Counted from the first letter of the stretch, positions 7,958 to 17,670 are shown. The stretch is 64,000 bases of DNA from Actinomycetota bacterium (GCA_014381945.1 JACNKQ010000044.1:32108-96107); one strand, 5' to 3'. Made by a program: numbers and translations. The notes: generated from the letters alone by a model not told the origin.

Positions 7958-8464
7958 ATGTTCGTTCTGGGGATAGATCCCGGGCTCACCCGCTGCGGTT
8001 ACGGCGTCATCGAGCGCCTGTCTCCCCGCCGCACCCGGGCCGTAGCCGCCGGCGTCCTGCGGACCGACCCCGACGCCGAGCTCCCCGACCGTCTCGCCGA
8101 ACTCCAGGCCGAGGTCCGTGGCCTGCTCCACGACTACCGGCCGGACGCCGTCGCCATCGAGCGGGTGCTGTTCCAGGTCAACGTGCGTACGGCAATGCAG
8201 GTCGGCCAGGCGGCCGGCGTCGTCATGGCCGAGGCGGCAGCCACGGGATGCCGGGTCGCCCTCTACTCGCCCAACGAGGTCAAGTCGGCCGTGGCCGGAT
8301 GGGGCGGCGCCGACAAGCGTCAGATGGAGCAGATGGTCCGGGCCCAACTCGACATCGAGCAGGCCCTGCGGCCCGTCGATGCCGCCGATGCCGTCGCCGT
8401 CGCCCTCTGCCACCTGGCCATCGCACCCATGGCCGATGCCGTGGCCCGTGGGGGGTCGACATGA
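7958..8464 (+). CDS. ruvC: Holliday junction endonuclease RuvC
   Basis: 168 residues. It cuts Holliday junctions symmetrically after RuvAB branch migration. Acidic active-site residues are visible in FVLGIDPG (first Asp), AIERVLF (Glu) and DAADAVAVALCH (two Asp). The ATG at 7958 gives the standard MFVLGIDPG start and is at leaderless distance from TAGAGT; an in-frame ATG 48 nt upstream is rejected. The stop overlaps the ruvA start as ATGA. Confidence 0.95.
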   Translation: MFVLGIDPGLTRCGYGVIERLSPRRTRAVAAGVLRTDPDAELPDRLAELQAEVRGLLHDYRPDAVAIERVLFQVNVRTAMQVGQAAGVVMAEAAATGCRVALYSPNEVKSAVAGWGGADKRQMEQMVRAQLDIEQALRPVDAADAVAVALCHLAIAPMADAVARGGST

Positions 8465-9057
8465 TCGGATCGCTGCGCGGCCATCTGCTCGAGTGCGGTG
8501 AGGATGGTCTGGTGCTGCTCGAGGTCGGCGGCGTCGGCTACCGCATCACCGTCACGCCCACCACCGCCTACCGCCTCGGCGAGGCGTCCGGCGACGAGGT
8601 CTTCGTCCACGTGCACCACCACATCCGCGAGGCCGACCAGGCCCTCTACGGCTTCCTCGAGCGCTCGGAGCGGGCCTGCTTCGAGGCCCTCCTGTCGGCA
8701 CACGGGGTCGGACCGGCGCTGGCGCTGGCCGTGCTCGGCGTCCACGGACCCGACGAGCTGGCCCGGGTGGTCGCCATCGATGACATCGCTGCGCTGTGCC
8801 TCGTCCCGGGCATCGGCAAGAAGACCGCAGCCCGGCTCCTCGTCGACCTCAAGGGCACCCTCGACCTGCCCGTCGACGCCATACCCGACGTATCCGGAAA
8901 CGGCGGGCCTCCCCAATCGCCGCTGGCAGAGGTGCAGGGGGCGCTGGGAGGCCTGGGCTACTCCCCGGAAGAGGTCCGCACGGTGCTGGCCGACCTGGCC
9001 GGAGACGATCCCGCCGACCTCCTGCGCGAGGCGTTGCGGCGCCTGGCCAGGTCCTAG
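8461..9057 (+). CDS. ruvA: Holliday junction binding protein RuvA
   Basis: 198 residues, beginning [11 protein letters not shown]. The tetramer holds the junction open and loads RuvB. Domain I (about 1-63), a helix-hairpin-helix domain II containing [16 protein letters not shown] and [19 protein letters not shown], and the C-terminal domain III that touches RuvB are all present. The ATG overlaps the ruvC stop by 4 nt. Confidence 0.95.
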   Translation: MIGSLRGHLLECGEDGLVLLEVGGVGYRITVTPTTAYRLGEASGDEVFVHVHHHIREADQALYGFLERSERACFEALLSAHGVGPALALAVLGVHGPDELARVVAIDDIAALCLVPGIGKKTAARLLVDLKGTLDLPVDAIPDVSGNGGPPQSPLAEVQGALGGLGYSPEEVRTVLADLAGDDPADLLREALRRLARS

Positions 9058-9061
9058 GGCC

Positions 9062-10102
9062 GTGGCACGCGACGAGCTGCTGTCCCCGGCGGCCGAACCC
9101 GAAGAGGTCGAGGCCGAGGTCGGGCTCCGCCCCCGCAACCTCGACGAGTTCGTCGGCCAGGAGGAACTCAAGGGCCACCTGCGGGTGATGCTCGAAGCCG
9201 CCCGCCAGCGGGGCCAGGCGGCCGACCACTTCCTGTTCGGCGGCCCCCCCGGGCTCGGCAAGACCACGCTGGCGCACATCGTCGCCGTCGAGATGGGTGC
9301 CGAACTCCACGTGACCTCCGGCCCGGCGCTCGAACGGGCAGGCGACCTGGCGGCAATCCTCACCAAGCTCGAAGAAGGCGACGTCCTGTTCATCGACGAG
9401 ATCCACGGCCTGGCCCGGGCCGTCGAAGAAATCCTCTACCCGGCAATGGAGGACTTCGAGCTCGACATCGTCCTGGGCAAGGGCCCGGCGGCCCGCTCGA
9501 TCCGTCTCGAGCTGCCGCGCTTCACCCTCGTCGGGGCCACCACGCGCACCGGCCTCATCACCGGCCCGCTGCGCGACCGCTTCGGCCTCACCGCCCGGCT
9601 CGACTACTACGAACCCGCCGACCTGCGCACGATCGTGCGGCGGGCGGCCGGAATCCTCGACGTCGAACTCGACGAGGAGGGCGCCACCGAGATCGCCCGC
9701 CGTTCGCGTGGCACACCCCGCATCGCCAACCGCCTGCTGCGCCAGGTGCGCGACTTCGCCCAGGTCGAACGCCCCGAGACCGGCGGGCGCATCGGTGGCG
9801 ACACGGCCCGCGACGGGCTCACCTTCTTCGCCGTCGACGAACTCGGACTCGACAAGCCCACCAGGGCGATCCTGGCTTCACTCTGCGAGATGTTCGGTGG
9901 CGGACCCGTCGGGCTCAAGACGCTCGCCATCAGCATCGGCGAACCGGAGGACACCGTCGAAGACGTCTACGAGCCGTTCCTGATCCAGCAGGGCCTGCTG
10001 ATGCGCACACCCAAGGGACGCGTCGCCACGCCGGCGGCATTCGGCCACCTCGGCCTGCAGGTGCCATCCGACGGACGGGGCAACGCCCTGTTCGGTGGCT
10101 GA
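9062..10102 (+). CDS. ruvB: Holliday junction helicase motor RuvB
   Basis: 346 residues. This AAA+ hexamer drives branch migration. Walker A GPPGLGKT, Walker B LFIDEIH, sensor 1 GATTRTG, the arginine finger in GPLRDRFG and the C-terminal winged helix are in order. The GTG 4 nt after the ruvA stop gives an ordinary N-terminus; no separate ribosome site is seen, so it is probably coupled to ruvA. Confidence 0.95.
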   Translation: MARDELLSPAAEPEEVEAEVGLRPRNLDEFVGQEELKGHLRVMLEAARQRGQAADHFLFGGPPGLGKTTLAHIVAVEMGAELHVTSGPALERAGDLAAILTKLEEGDVLFIDEIHGLARAVEEILYPAMEDFELDIVLGKGPAARSIRLELPRFTLVGATTRTGLITGPLRDRFGLTARLDYYEPADLRTIVRRAAGILDVELDEEGATEIARRSRGTPRIANRLLRQVRDFAQVERPETGGRIGGDTARDGLTFFAVDELGLDKPTRAILASLCEMFGGGPVGLKTLAISIGEPEDTVEDVYEPFLIQQGLLMRTPKGRVATPAAFGHLGLQVPSDGRGNALFGG

Positions 10103-10124
10103 CCGCCGCTGCACCTCCCCGTTC

Positions 10125-10130
10125 TAGGAT
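10125..10130 (+). promoter_or_regulatory. -10 element of queA-tgt, leaderless type
   Basis: TAGGAT ends 8 nt before the queA GTG at 10139. Confidence 0.45.
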
Positions 10131-10138
10131 CGTCCGCC

Positions 10139-11158
10139 GTGCGACCGGCAGACTTCGCCTACGACCTGCCGGCGGCATCGATCGCCCAGGTGCCGCTCTA
10201 CGACCGACCGTCGGCCAGGCTCCTCGTCGACATCGGCGACGGCGTCCGCCACCTCACGGTCCACGACCTGCCGACCCTGGTCGGGCCGGGCGACGTGATC
10301 GTGCTCAACGACACCCGGGTGCTGCCCGCCCGCCTCCACCTGGCCAAAGAGACCGGAGGGGCCGTCGAGGTGCTGCTGCTCGAACGACTCGACGGCACCG
10401 GGACCAGCGAGGCCTGGGAGGCCCTCGTGAAGCCCAGCCGCCGGATCGCCCCCGGCACCGTCCTGCACAGCGGCCCCGACCTCGCAGTCACGGTCGAAGA
10501 TGACCTGGGGGAGGGCCGACGAAGGGTCCGACTCGACGCCGTCGACGGCGTGCCCGGCGCACTCGACCGATACGGAGAGATGCCGCTGCCGCCCTACCTC
10601 TCGACCGTGCTCGATGACCCCGACCGCTACCAGACCGTCTACGCCGACCGGCCCGCCTCGGCAGCGGCCCCGACCGCCGGACTCCACCTCACCGACGACA
10701 TCCTCGATTCGTGCCGCGCAGCGGGAGCACGAACCGAACGCCTCGAACTGGTGGTCGGCCTCGACACGTTCCGGCCGATCGCCGTCGACGACCTCGACGA
10801 CCACCGGATGCACAGCGAGGCGTACGACGTACCCGCCGCGACCCTTGACGCCTGCCGGGCCGCCGAAAGGGTCATCGCCGTGGGGACGACGACGGTACGG
10901 GCTCTCGAAGCCGCTGCACGCGGCGACGCCGCCGGCCGCACCGAACTGTTCATCCGCCGACCGTTCGATTTCAGGGTTGTCGACCTGATGCTCACCAACT
11001 TCCACCTGCCCGGCTCGACCCTGCTGGTGATGCTCGACGCCTTCGTCGGCCCCGGCTGGCGCGACCTGTATGCGACGGCGCTGGCCGAGGGGTACCGGTT
11101 CCTCTCCTTCGGCGACGCCATGCTGGTGGCCCCCGGCGACAGCGGAGGTGCAACGTGA
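10139..11158 (+). CDS. queA: S-adenosylmethionine:tRNA ribosyltransferase-isomerase
   Basis: 339 residues. QueA converts preQ1 at position 34 of the tRNA anticodon to epoxyqueuosine using the ribose of SAM. The N-terminal FAYDLPAASIAQ and DRPSARLL blocks, the VLNDTRVLPARL strand and the C-terminal LTNFHLPGSTLLVMLDAF block are all clear. It overlaps tgt by GTGA, and together they are the two last tRNA-level steps of the pathway present here. Confidence 0.95.
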   Translation: MRPADFAYDLPAASIAQVPLYDRPSARLLVDIGDGVRHLTVHDLPTLVGPGDVIVLNDTRVLPARLHLAKETGGAVEVLLLERLDGTGTSEAWEALVKPSRRIAPGTVLHSGPDLAVTVEDDLGEGRRRVRLDAVDGVPGALDRYGEMPLPPYLSTVLDDPDRYQTVYADRPASAAAPTAGLHLTDDILDSCRAAGARTERLELVVGLDTFRPIAVDDLDDHRMHSEAYDVPAATLDACRAAERVIAVGTTTVRALEAAARGDAAGRTELFIRRPFDFRVVDLMLTNFHLPGSTLLVMLDAFVGPGWRDLYATALAEGYRFLSFGDAMLVAPGDSGGAT

Positions 11159-12264
11159 GATCCGACTTCCTTCCTGAGGCCACCGACGGCGGCGCCCGTG
11201 CCGGATCAGCGACGACGCCGGGCGGCACGTTCCGGACTCCCTGCTTCATGCCCGTGGGCACCCGTGGCGCCGTGAGGCACCTCTCGTCGACCGACCTCGC
11301 CGACCTGGGAGCCCATGTGGTGCTCGCCAACACATACCACCTGATGCTGCGACCCGGCACCGACATCGTCCGGGACCTCGGCGGCCTCGGTGCGTTCGCC
11401 GCATGGGACGGCCTCACCCTCACCGACTCCGGCGGCTACCAGATCTTCTCGCTGCAGCCGAAGGTCGACGACGAAGGGGCGGTCTTCCGGTCGACATACG
11501 ACGGCAGCACCCACCGCCTGACACCGGAAGGGGCCGCCCTCATACAGGCCGACCTCGGGGCCGACATCCAGATGGTCCTCGACGTGTGCCCGGCGCTCCC
11601 CGCCACCGGACAGGTGCTCGGGGAGGCGGTCGAGCGGACCGCCGCCTGGGCGGAACGTGGCCGACGCGCCTTCCTGGAGCACCCGGACGCCTCGCATCGG
11701 CAGTGCCAGTTCGGCATCGTGCAGGGTGGTGTCGATGTGGCGCTGCGGGCCGAAAGCGCCCGACGGACGGTCGAGGTCGGCTTCGACGGCTATGCGGTGG
11801 GCGGGCTGAGCGTGGGGGAGACCCGGGGGGAGATGCTCGATCCGCTCTCATCGGCCGTCGACCACCTGCCCACCGACCAGCCCCGGTACTTCATGGGCCT
11901 GGGCGACCCTGCCGGCCTCGTCGAGGTCGTCGCCCGCGGCATCGACATGTTCGACTGCGTGCTCCCCACCCGCCACGCCCGCCACGGCACGATCCTCACC
12001 TCGGCCGGCCGCATCAACCTGCGTAACGCCCGCTTCGCCACCGACGAATCGCCGCTCGACCCGGACTTCCCTTCGAGCCCCGCGGCGGCCTGGAGCCGCG
12101 CATACCTCCGCCACCTGCTGCTCACGGATGAACCGACCGGCCGTCGCCTGCTTACGCTCCACAACCTGGCCTGGCTGTTCGACTTCGTGGAACGACTGCG
12201 GGCCTCGATCACCGAAGGCCGCTTCGAGGCGTTCCGGGGCGAGACCCTCGAGGTCTGGGCCTGA
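11155..12264 (+). CDS. tgt: tRNA-guanine transglycosylase lacking the zinc cysteines
   Basis: 369 residues. It exchanges guanine-34 for preQ1 in Asp, Asn, His and Tyr tRNAs. The substrate and catalytic blocks are intact: LTDSGGYQIFSL, GIVQGGV, VGGLSVGE and the nucleophile region FDCVLPTRHARHG. The zinc site is not. Family members have CxCxxC before SRAYL, whereas here the aligned residues are F305, S307 and A310 with no gap, and only the fourth ligand (H336 in TLHN) remains. The fold around the site is otherwise aligned residue for residue. It overlaps queA by 4 nt. Function is likely retained but should be tested. Confidence 0.9.
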   Translation: MRSDFLPEATDGGARAGSATTPGGTFRTPCFMPVGTRGAVRHLSSTDLADLGAHVVLANTYHLMLRPGTDIVRDLGGLGAFAAWDGLTLTDSGGYQIFSLQPKVDDEGAVFRSTYDGSTHRLTPEGAALIQADLGADIQMVLDVCPALPATGQVLGEAVERTAAWAERGRRAFLEHPDASHRQCQFGIVQGGVDVALRAESARRTVEVGFDGYAVGGLSVGETRGEMLDPLSSAVDHLPTDQPRYFMGLGDPAGLVEVVARGIDMFDCVLPTRHARHGTILTSAGRINLRNARFATDESPLDPDFPSSPAAAWSRAYLRHLLLTDEPTGRRLLTLHNLAWLFDFVERLRASITEGRFEAFRGETLEVWA

Positions 12265-12288
12265 GGTACGGGAGCGGATCCTGCCGCC

Positions 12289-12294
12289 TAGGCT
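12289..12294 (+). promoter_or_regulatory. -10 element of yajC-secD-secF
   Basis: TAGGCT is followed by a predicted transcript start near 12301 and a leader of about 37 nt before the yajC ATG. Confidence 0.35.
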
Positions 12295-12337
12295 TCCGAC
12301 GGTCCGCCGGTCGATCCACAGAGGTATTGCGTTCACC

Positions 12338-12631
12338 ATGTCATTTCTCCCCATTGTCCTCATGTTCGGCGTGCTGTACATGGTCATGATCCGCCCCCAG
12401 CAGAAGCGGGCCCGCGAGCACCGCGACCTGGTCGGGTCGATCGCCGCCGGCGACGAGGTCGTGACCACCGCCGGGATCTTCGGCGTCGTCTCCGAGGTCG
12501 AGGGCGAGGTCGTCTGGCTGGAGGTCGCCAAGGACCTGGAACTGAAGGTGCTCAAGGGGACCGTGGACCGCCGCTTCAACACGGACGAGCCCGACCAGCC
12601 CGACGAGCCGGAGGGCCCGATCGAGGGCTGA
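12338..12631 (+). CDS. yajC: Preprotein translocase subunit YajC
   Basis: 97 residues: one N-terminal membrane helix (MSFLPIVLMFGVLYMVMI), the RPQQKR motif that follows the helix in this family, a small soluble domain and an acidic tail. It associates with SecDF at the translocon. A GAGG lies rather far (about 13 nt) before the ATG. It is directly upstream of secD and secF, the usual order. Confidence 0.92.
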   Translation: MSFLPIVLMFGVLYMVMIRPQQKRAREHRDLVGSIAAGDEVVTTAGIFGVVSEVEGEVVWLEVAKDLELKVLKGTVDRRFNTDEPDQPDEPEGPIEG

Positions 12632-12675
12632 TCCTCCGGTCCCGGCCCGCCGCCTCCCTGATCCAGCCCACCTCC

Positions 12676-14190
12676 ATGTTCCGCCGTCAGGTCATCCTGC
12701 TCGTCGGCATAATCGTCGTGTCGGTCACCGCAGCGGCCCTGACTCTGCTCTGGGGCAACCAGCCGCTGCTGGGCCTCGACCTCCAGGGCGGCGTGTCGGT
12801 GCGCCTGACCGCCACGGAGCCGGCCACCGAGGAGATGCTCGACCAGTCGGTCGAGATCCTCCGCAACCGCGTCGACGCCCTCGGCGTGGCCGAACCCGAG
12901 ATCTCCCGCACCGTCGACGGCGTGATGGTCTCGCTACCCGGTGTCAACGACCAGGAACGGGCACTCGAACTGGTCGGCACGACGGCCGAACTCCGCTTCC
13001 GCCCGGTCTGCGAGGTCCTACCGGCGGCCATCGTCGGCACACGCGGGTCAGCGGGAAGCGGCAACATGACCGCTGAGCCGTTCGCCTCGTGCAACCTGGT
13101 CCGCAGCGGAACCGTGCGACCCGCCACCGGCGACGACGGCGTGACGCCACCCGAGGCCGACCACGCCGAGGACTTCGTGATCCTCGGCGGATCCGGCACG
13201 GGCAGCACAGATGGCCGCCGATACGTGCTGGGCCCCACGGTCCTGACCGGTGAAGCACTCGAGGACGCCGACGCCGACTTCATCGACTTCCGGTGGCAGG
13301 TCGGGATCACCCTCGAGAAGGGCGCCGTCGGGATCGACGCCTTCAACGCTGCGTCCGCCCGGTGCTTCCGGGGCGACGAGTCCTGCCCGGTGCTGCAGGG
13401 CTTCACCAACGGACTCATCGCCATCGTCCTCGACGGTGAGGTCATCACAGCCCCGCAGATCCGTGCGGAGGCATTCGAACGGGACCGCATCGTCATCTCA
13501 GGTGCCTTCGAGAAGCAGGATGCCGAGGACGTGGCCCTGGCCCTGCGCTACGGCGCCCTGCCGGTAGAACTCGTCGCCGAGAACACCAGGGTCGTGTCGG
13601 CGACCATCGGCCAGGACTCGCTCGATGCGGGCATCGTGGCCGGACTCGTGGGCCTCGCCCTGGTCGCCCTGTTCATAGTCGCCTACTACCGGGTGCTCGG
13701 CCTCGTCGCCCTCGCCAGCCTGGCGATCTCCGGATCGCTGCTCTGGTCGATCGTGGCCCACCTCGGCACCCAGTCCGGCCTGGCGCTCACGCTCGCCGGC
13801 GTCACCGGGATCATCGTCGCCGTCGGTGTGTCCGTCGACTCCAACGTCGTGTACTTCGAACACCTCAAGGAGGACATCCGCGACGGCCGTTCCGCCCGTT
13901 CGGCAGTGGACCGCGCCTTCCCGATCGCCTTCTCCACGATCGTCAAGGCCGACTTCGCCTCGCTGATCGGTGCGGCACTGCTCTACACGTTCGGGGTCGG
14001 TTCCGTCAGGGGCTTCGCCTTCTACCTGGGGCTGGCCACGATCCTGGACCTGGTGGCGACCTACTTCTTCATGGGACCGATGGTCCGGGTCCTGGCCAGG
14101 ACCTCGTGGTTCGCCGGGAGGCCGGACCGCTTCGGCCTGCCCGCATCCGGTGCGGTGGCCCAGCTCGCCGGGAAGTCGAGCGCCACGTGA
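12676..14190 (+). CDS. secD: Protein translocase subunit SecD
   Basis: 504 residues. SecD and SecF use the proton gradient to pull preproteins out of the SecYEG channel. A first membrane helix is followed by LLGLDLQGGVSV, a large extracellular domain with a 70-residue insertion rich in Gly and Asp, and a block of five C-terminal helices including the GVTGIIVAVGVSVDSNVVYFE motif. It overlaps secF by GTGA. Confidence 0.95.
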   Translation: MFRRQVILLVGIIVVSVTAAALTLLWGNQPLLGLDLQGGVSVRLTATEPATEEMLDQSVEILRNRVDALGVAEPEISRTVDGVMVSLPGVNDQERALELVGTTAELRFRPVCEVLPAAIVGTRGSAGSGNMTAEPFASCNLVRSGTVRPATGDDGVTPPEADHAEDFVILGGSGTGSTDGRRYVLGPTVLTGEALEDADADFIDFRWQVGITLEKGAVGIDAFNAASARCFRGDESCPVLQGFTNGLIAIVLDGEVITAPQIRAEAFERDRIVISGAFEKQDAEDVALALRYGALPVELVAENTRVVSATIGQDSLDAGIVAGLVGLALVALFIVAYYRVLGLVALASLAISGSLLWSIVAHLGTQSGLALTLAGVTGIIVAVGVSVDSNVVYFEHLKEDIRDGRSARSAVDRAFPIAFSTIVKADFASLIGAALLYTFGVGSVRGFAFYLGLATILDLVATYFFMGPMVRVLARTSWFAGRPDRFGLPASGAVAQLAGKSSAT

Positions 14191-15305
14191 TCGGCATCCT
14201 GAGGGGCCTGTACGCCGGCGACACGGTGGTCGACTTCCCCCGACTCTGGCGCAGCGCAGCGCTGGTGTCCGGGGCCGCACTCCTGGTCAGCCTCGGGTCG
14301 TTCGGCCTGCGCGGCCTCGAGCTCGGAATCGACTTCGCCGGCGGCACCTCCTACGAGGTGTCGGCCCCGGATGCGTCGGTTGCCGACGCCCGCAGCCTCC
14401 TGGGCAGGTTCGACGCCGACGGCGCCCGCATCCAGATCGTCGACGGCGACATGCTCCGGATCCGGTCCGACATCGACGACCCCGTCAGGGCCGCAGAGAT
14501 CCGCGACGCCCTCTCAGCCGAGTTGGGAAGGGTCGAGACCTTCGAACAGGTGGGCCCGACATGGGGCGACCAGGTCACCGACAAGGCCGTGAAGGCGCTC
14601 GTCTACTTCTTCCTGGCCGTGGCCCTGTACATCAGCGTCCGGCTCGAGTGGAAGATGGCGGCCGGGGCCCTCGCAGCGGTCGCCCACGACATCGTCATCA
14701 GCGTCGGCGTCTATTCGCTGTTCGGTGTCGAGGTGACGCCGGCGACCGTGATCGCCTTCCTCACGATCATGGGCTACTCGCTCTACGACACCATCGTCGT
14801 CTACGACAAGGTCCGGGAGATGACGGGCCGCCTCGGGGCGACCGAGCGCCACACCTACACCGAGCTCATGAACCTGGCCCTCAACCGGGTCGCCATGCGC
14901 TCGATCAACACCAGCATCACCTCGGCGCTGCCCGTGCTGTCGCTGATCATCGTCGGCTCCGTGGCGCTGGGCGCCACGGCCCTGCGCGAGTTCGCCCTCG
15001 CCCTGCTGGTGGGCATCGTCGTCGGCTCGTACTCGTCGCTGTTCCTCGCCGCAGCCCTGGTGGCCCGCCTCAAGGAGGGCGAGCAGCGGTGGGCCCAGAT
15101 CCGGGACAAGCTCGCCGGGCGCGGCCTGCTCGAAGGGCCGACCCGGACAATAGGGCGCGCCGAGGCCTCGGTAGCCGATTCACGGTCCGGCGGTCCGTCC
15201 GGACGGGCCGGCGGTCCTGCCCGGCGACGGCCCGCACCGACTGTCCGACCTGCTGGAGCGGGCAGCGGGGCACCGCCACGCCCCCGCAAGAAGCGCCGCC
15301 GCTGA
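14187..15305 (+). CDS. secF: Protein translocase subunit SecF
   Basis: 372 residues. The first helix is followed by LGIDFAGGTSYEV, the extracellular domain and five helices with the FLTIMGYSLYDTIVVYD motif and LNRVAMRSINTSITSALPVL. The C-terminal 70 residues are Gly, Pro and Arg rich and end in RKKRRR, a cytoplasmic extension. The GTG overlaps the secD stop. Confidence 0.95.
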   Translation: MIGILRGLYAGDTVVDFPRLWRSAALVSGAALLVSLGSFGLRGLELGIDFAGGTSYEVSAPDASVADARSLLGRFDADGARIQIVDGDMLRIRSDIDDPVRAAEIRDALSAELGRVETFEQVGPTWGDQVTDKAVKALVYFFLAVALYISVRLEWKMAAGALAAVAHDIVISVGVYSLFGVEVTPATVIAFLTIMGYSLYDTIVVYDKVREMTGRLGATERHTYTELMNLALNRVAMRSINTSITSALPVLSLIIVGSVALGATALREFALALLVGIVVGSYSSLFLAAALVARLKEGEQRWAQIRDKLAGRGLLEGPTRTIGRAEASVADSRSGGPSGRAGGPARRRPAPTVRPAGAGSGAPPRPRKKRRR

Positions 15306-15351
15306 CCACCTCCGGCCCCCACACGGAATCCGACCGGTGGCCGCCGACCGC

Positions 15352-15357
15352 TACCGT
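15352..15357 (+). promoter_or_regulatory. -10 element of rel leader ORF
   Basis: TACCGT ends 6 nt before an ATG at 15364 that opens a 14-codon ORF leading to rel. Confidence 0.4.
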
Positions 15358-15363
15358 GGAGGG

Positions 15364-15408
15364 ATGAGGAACCTGTCCGACCAGGACGCCCTATCCGGGC
15401 GGCGCTGA
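15364..15408 (+). CDS. Leader micro-ORF (14 codons) of rel
   Basis: ATG AGG AAC and eleven further sense codons, encoding MRNLSDQDALSGRR, then TGA one nucleotide before the rel ATG. It is at leaderless distance from TACCGT, with GGAGGG between them. The rel start has no ribosome site, so rel translation probably depends on termination of this ORF. Whether the peptide itself matters is unknown. Confidence 0.45.
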   Translation: MRNLSDQDALSGRR

Positions 15409-15409
15409 C

Positions 15410-17638
15410 ATGGCCACAGTCAGCCGGGTGCTGCCGTGGCGTCGTCGGCCCCAGCGCCTGAGAGGAGGCGAGGAGACCTCGCTGCTGCTGACAGCCTTCC
15501 TCGAACACCACCCCGACGCCGACTCCGACCTCATCGAGCGCGCATATCAGGTGGCGCTGCGTGCCCACGAGGGCCAGACCCGCAAGTCCGGCGAGCCCTA
15601 CATCAACCATCCGCTCTCGGTGGCGACGATCGTCGCCCGCCAGGGACTCGACGACATCACGGTGGCTGCTGCGCTGCTCCACGATGCCGTTGAGGACACC
15701 CTCGTCGACCTCGACGACCTCGAGAGCGAGTTCGGCGCCGACGTGGCCCGGATCGTCGACGGGGTCACCAAGCTCGACCGGCTCACCTTCGAGAGCAGGG
15801 AGGAACAGCAGGCCGCCAGCATGCGCAAGATGCTCGTTGCGCTGGCCAAGGACCTGAGGGTCCTGATCATCAAGCTGGCCGACCGCCTGCACAACATGCG
15901 GACCGTGGCCGCCCTCCCCGAGTCCAAGCAGCAGCGCGTGGCGCGCGAGACGCTCGACATCTACGCCCCCCTGGCCCACCGGCTCGGAATGCAGGACGTC
16001 AAGGTGCAACTCGAGGACCTCGCCCTCGCCACGTTGCACCCGAAGCGCTACAGCCAGATCGACCAGATGGTCCAGGACCGGGCGCCCGAACGCGACCTCT
16101 ACCTAGACCAGGTCGTCGGCGAGGTCGAGCAGAGGCTGGAGGGCTTCGGCATCGAGGCCGACGTCGACGGCCGCCCCAAGCACCTCTGGAGCATCTACGA
16201 GAAGATGATCGTCAAGGGTCGCCCGTTCGACGAGATCCACGACCTGGTCGGCATCCGGGTCGTGGTCGAGACTGTGCGCGACTGCTACGCCGCCCTCGGC
16301 GTGATCCACGCCGTCTGGGCCCCCGTGCAGGGACGCTTCAAGGACTACGTGGCGATGCCCAAGTTCAACCTCTACCAGTCACTGCACACCACGGTCATCG
16401 GCCCCCAGGGCAAACAGGTCGAGTTCCAGATCCGTACAGTCGAAATGCACAGGCGGGCGGAAACCGGCGTGGCCGCCCACTGGGACTACAAGGGCACGCT
16501 CCCCTCCGACGAGATGGCCTGGCTGGGACGCATCGTCGAATGGCAGGACGACACCCCCGACCACGGGACGTTCATGGACAACCTCAAGACCGACCTCGAA
16601 CAGGACGAGGTCTACGTCTTCACACCACAGGGCAACGTCGTTGCCCTGCCCGTCGGCGCCACACCCGTCGACTTCGCCTATGCCATCCACACCGAGGTCG
16701 GGGACGCCTGCGTCGGCGCACGCGTCGAGGGCCGCCTCGTGCCGCTCGACACCCGCCTCGAGTCCGGCGAGACCGTCGAGGTCATCGCCTCGAAACAGCC
16801 AGGGGCCGGTCCCAGCCGCGACTGGCTGAAGTTCGTCGCCAGCCACCGTGCAGCCAACAAGATCCGCCACTGGCACACCAGGGAGCGTCGCAGCGAGGCC
16901 ATCGACACCGGCCACGACGACCTCGTTGCGGAACTCCGACACGCCGGCCTGCCGATCAAGGAGGTCCTCGACGGCGAGGCGCTGGCCGAGATCGGCGAAT
17001 CGATGAACTACACGGACCTCGACGCCCTGTTCGCCGCCGTCGGCGAGAACCACGTGTCGGCCCGGGCCGTGGTCGGCAGGGTCGAGCGGCAACTGCGCGA
17101 GCACACCCCTGACGTCGCCGAACACCTGTCGGTCGCCGCACTCGCCCAGCGCCCGCTGCGGCGCGATCGTGGTTCGGTAGGCGTCCACGTCGAGGGCCTC
17201 GACGATGTCATGGTCCGCCTCTCCCGATGCTGCACGCCGGTACCGCCCGACGAGATCATGGGCTTTGTCACACGGGGACGCGGGGTGTCGGTCCACCGCG
17301 CCGACTGCGCCAACGCCGTGTCGCTGTCGGGGGGCCAACCCGACCGCCTCATCGACGTCGACTGGGACGAACAGACCACCGCCCACTTCGTGGCCTCGTT
17401 CGAGGTCAAGGCCCTGGACAGGCCGTTGCTGCTGCACGATGTCGTGTCCGTGCTCGCCGACCACCGTGTCAACGTGCTCAGCAACTCGACCATGACGAGC
17501 GGAACCGACCGGGTGGCCCGGATGCGCTTCGAGTTCGAGATGGGCGACGCCGGGCACCTCGAGCGCGTACTGCACCAGATACGCGACATCGACTCGGTCT
17601 ACGACGTTTACCGGGTGGTGCCCGGAAGCGGCTCCTGA
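15410..17638 (+). CDS. rel: Bifunctional (p)ppGpp synthetase/hydrolase Rel
   Basis: 742 residues, the long Rel/SpoT form. The HD hydrolase domain shows LLHDAVEDT (H91, D92) and RLHNMRT. The synthetase domain contains GRFKDYVAMPK; the RFKD signature marks a bifunctional enzyme rather than a synthetase-only RelA. TGS (VYVFTPQGNVVALPVGATP), a zinc-finger-like CCTPVPPDEIMGF segment and a C-terminal ACT domain follow. It makes the stringent-response alarmone in response to starved ribosomes. It is preceded by a coupled leader ORF, a possible control point. Confidence 0.95.
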   Translation: MATVSRVLPWRRRPQRLRGGEETSLLLTAFLEHHPDADSDLIERAYQVALRAHEGQTRKSGEPYINHPLSVATIVARQGLDDITVAAALLHDAVEDTLVDLDDLESEFGADVARIVDGVTKLDRLTFESREEQQAASMRKMLVALAKDLRVLIIKLADRLHNMRTVAALPESKQQRVARETLDIYAPLAHRLGMQDVKVQLEDLALATLHPKRYSQIDQMVQDRAPERDLYLDQVVGEVEQRLEGFGIEADVDGRPKHLWSIYEKMIVKGRPFDEIHDLVGIRVVVETVRDCYAALGVIHAVWAPVQGRFKDYVAMPKFNLYQSLHTTVIGPQGKQVEFQIRTVEMHRRAETGVAAHWDYKGTLPSDEMAWLGRIVEWQDDTPDHGTFMDNLKTDLEQDEVYVFTPQGNVVALPVGATPVDFAYAIHTEVGDACVGARVEGRLVPLDTRLESGETVEVIASKQPGAGPSRDWLKFVASHRAANKIRHWHTRERRSEAIDTGHDDLVAELRHAGLPIKEVLDGEALAEIGESMNYTDLDALFAAVGENHVSARAVVGRVERQLREHTPDVAEHLSVAALAQRPLRRDRGSVGVHVEGLDDVMVRLSRCCTPVPPDEIMGFVTRGRGVSVHRADCANAVSLSGGQPDRLIDVDWDEQTTAHFVASFEVKALDRPLLLHDVVSVLADHRVNVLSNSTMTSGTDRVARMRFEFEMGDAGHLERVLHQIRDIDSVYDVYRVVPGSGS

Positions 17639-17670
17639 ACGGATCCCGAACCGAGGCCGGGGGCCACCGG

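Noticed and set aside
15561..15857. Pro/Ser/Arg-rich open frames inside rel
   Set aside because: Composition is typical of out-of-frame reading of GC-rich coding DNA.
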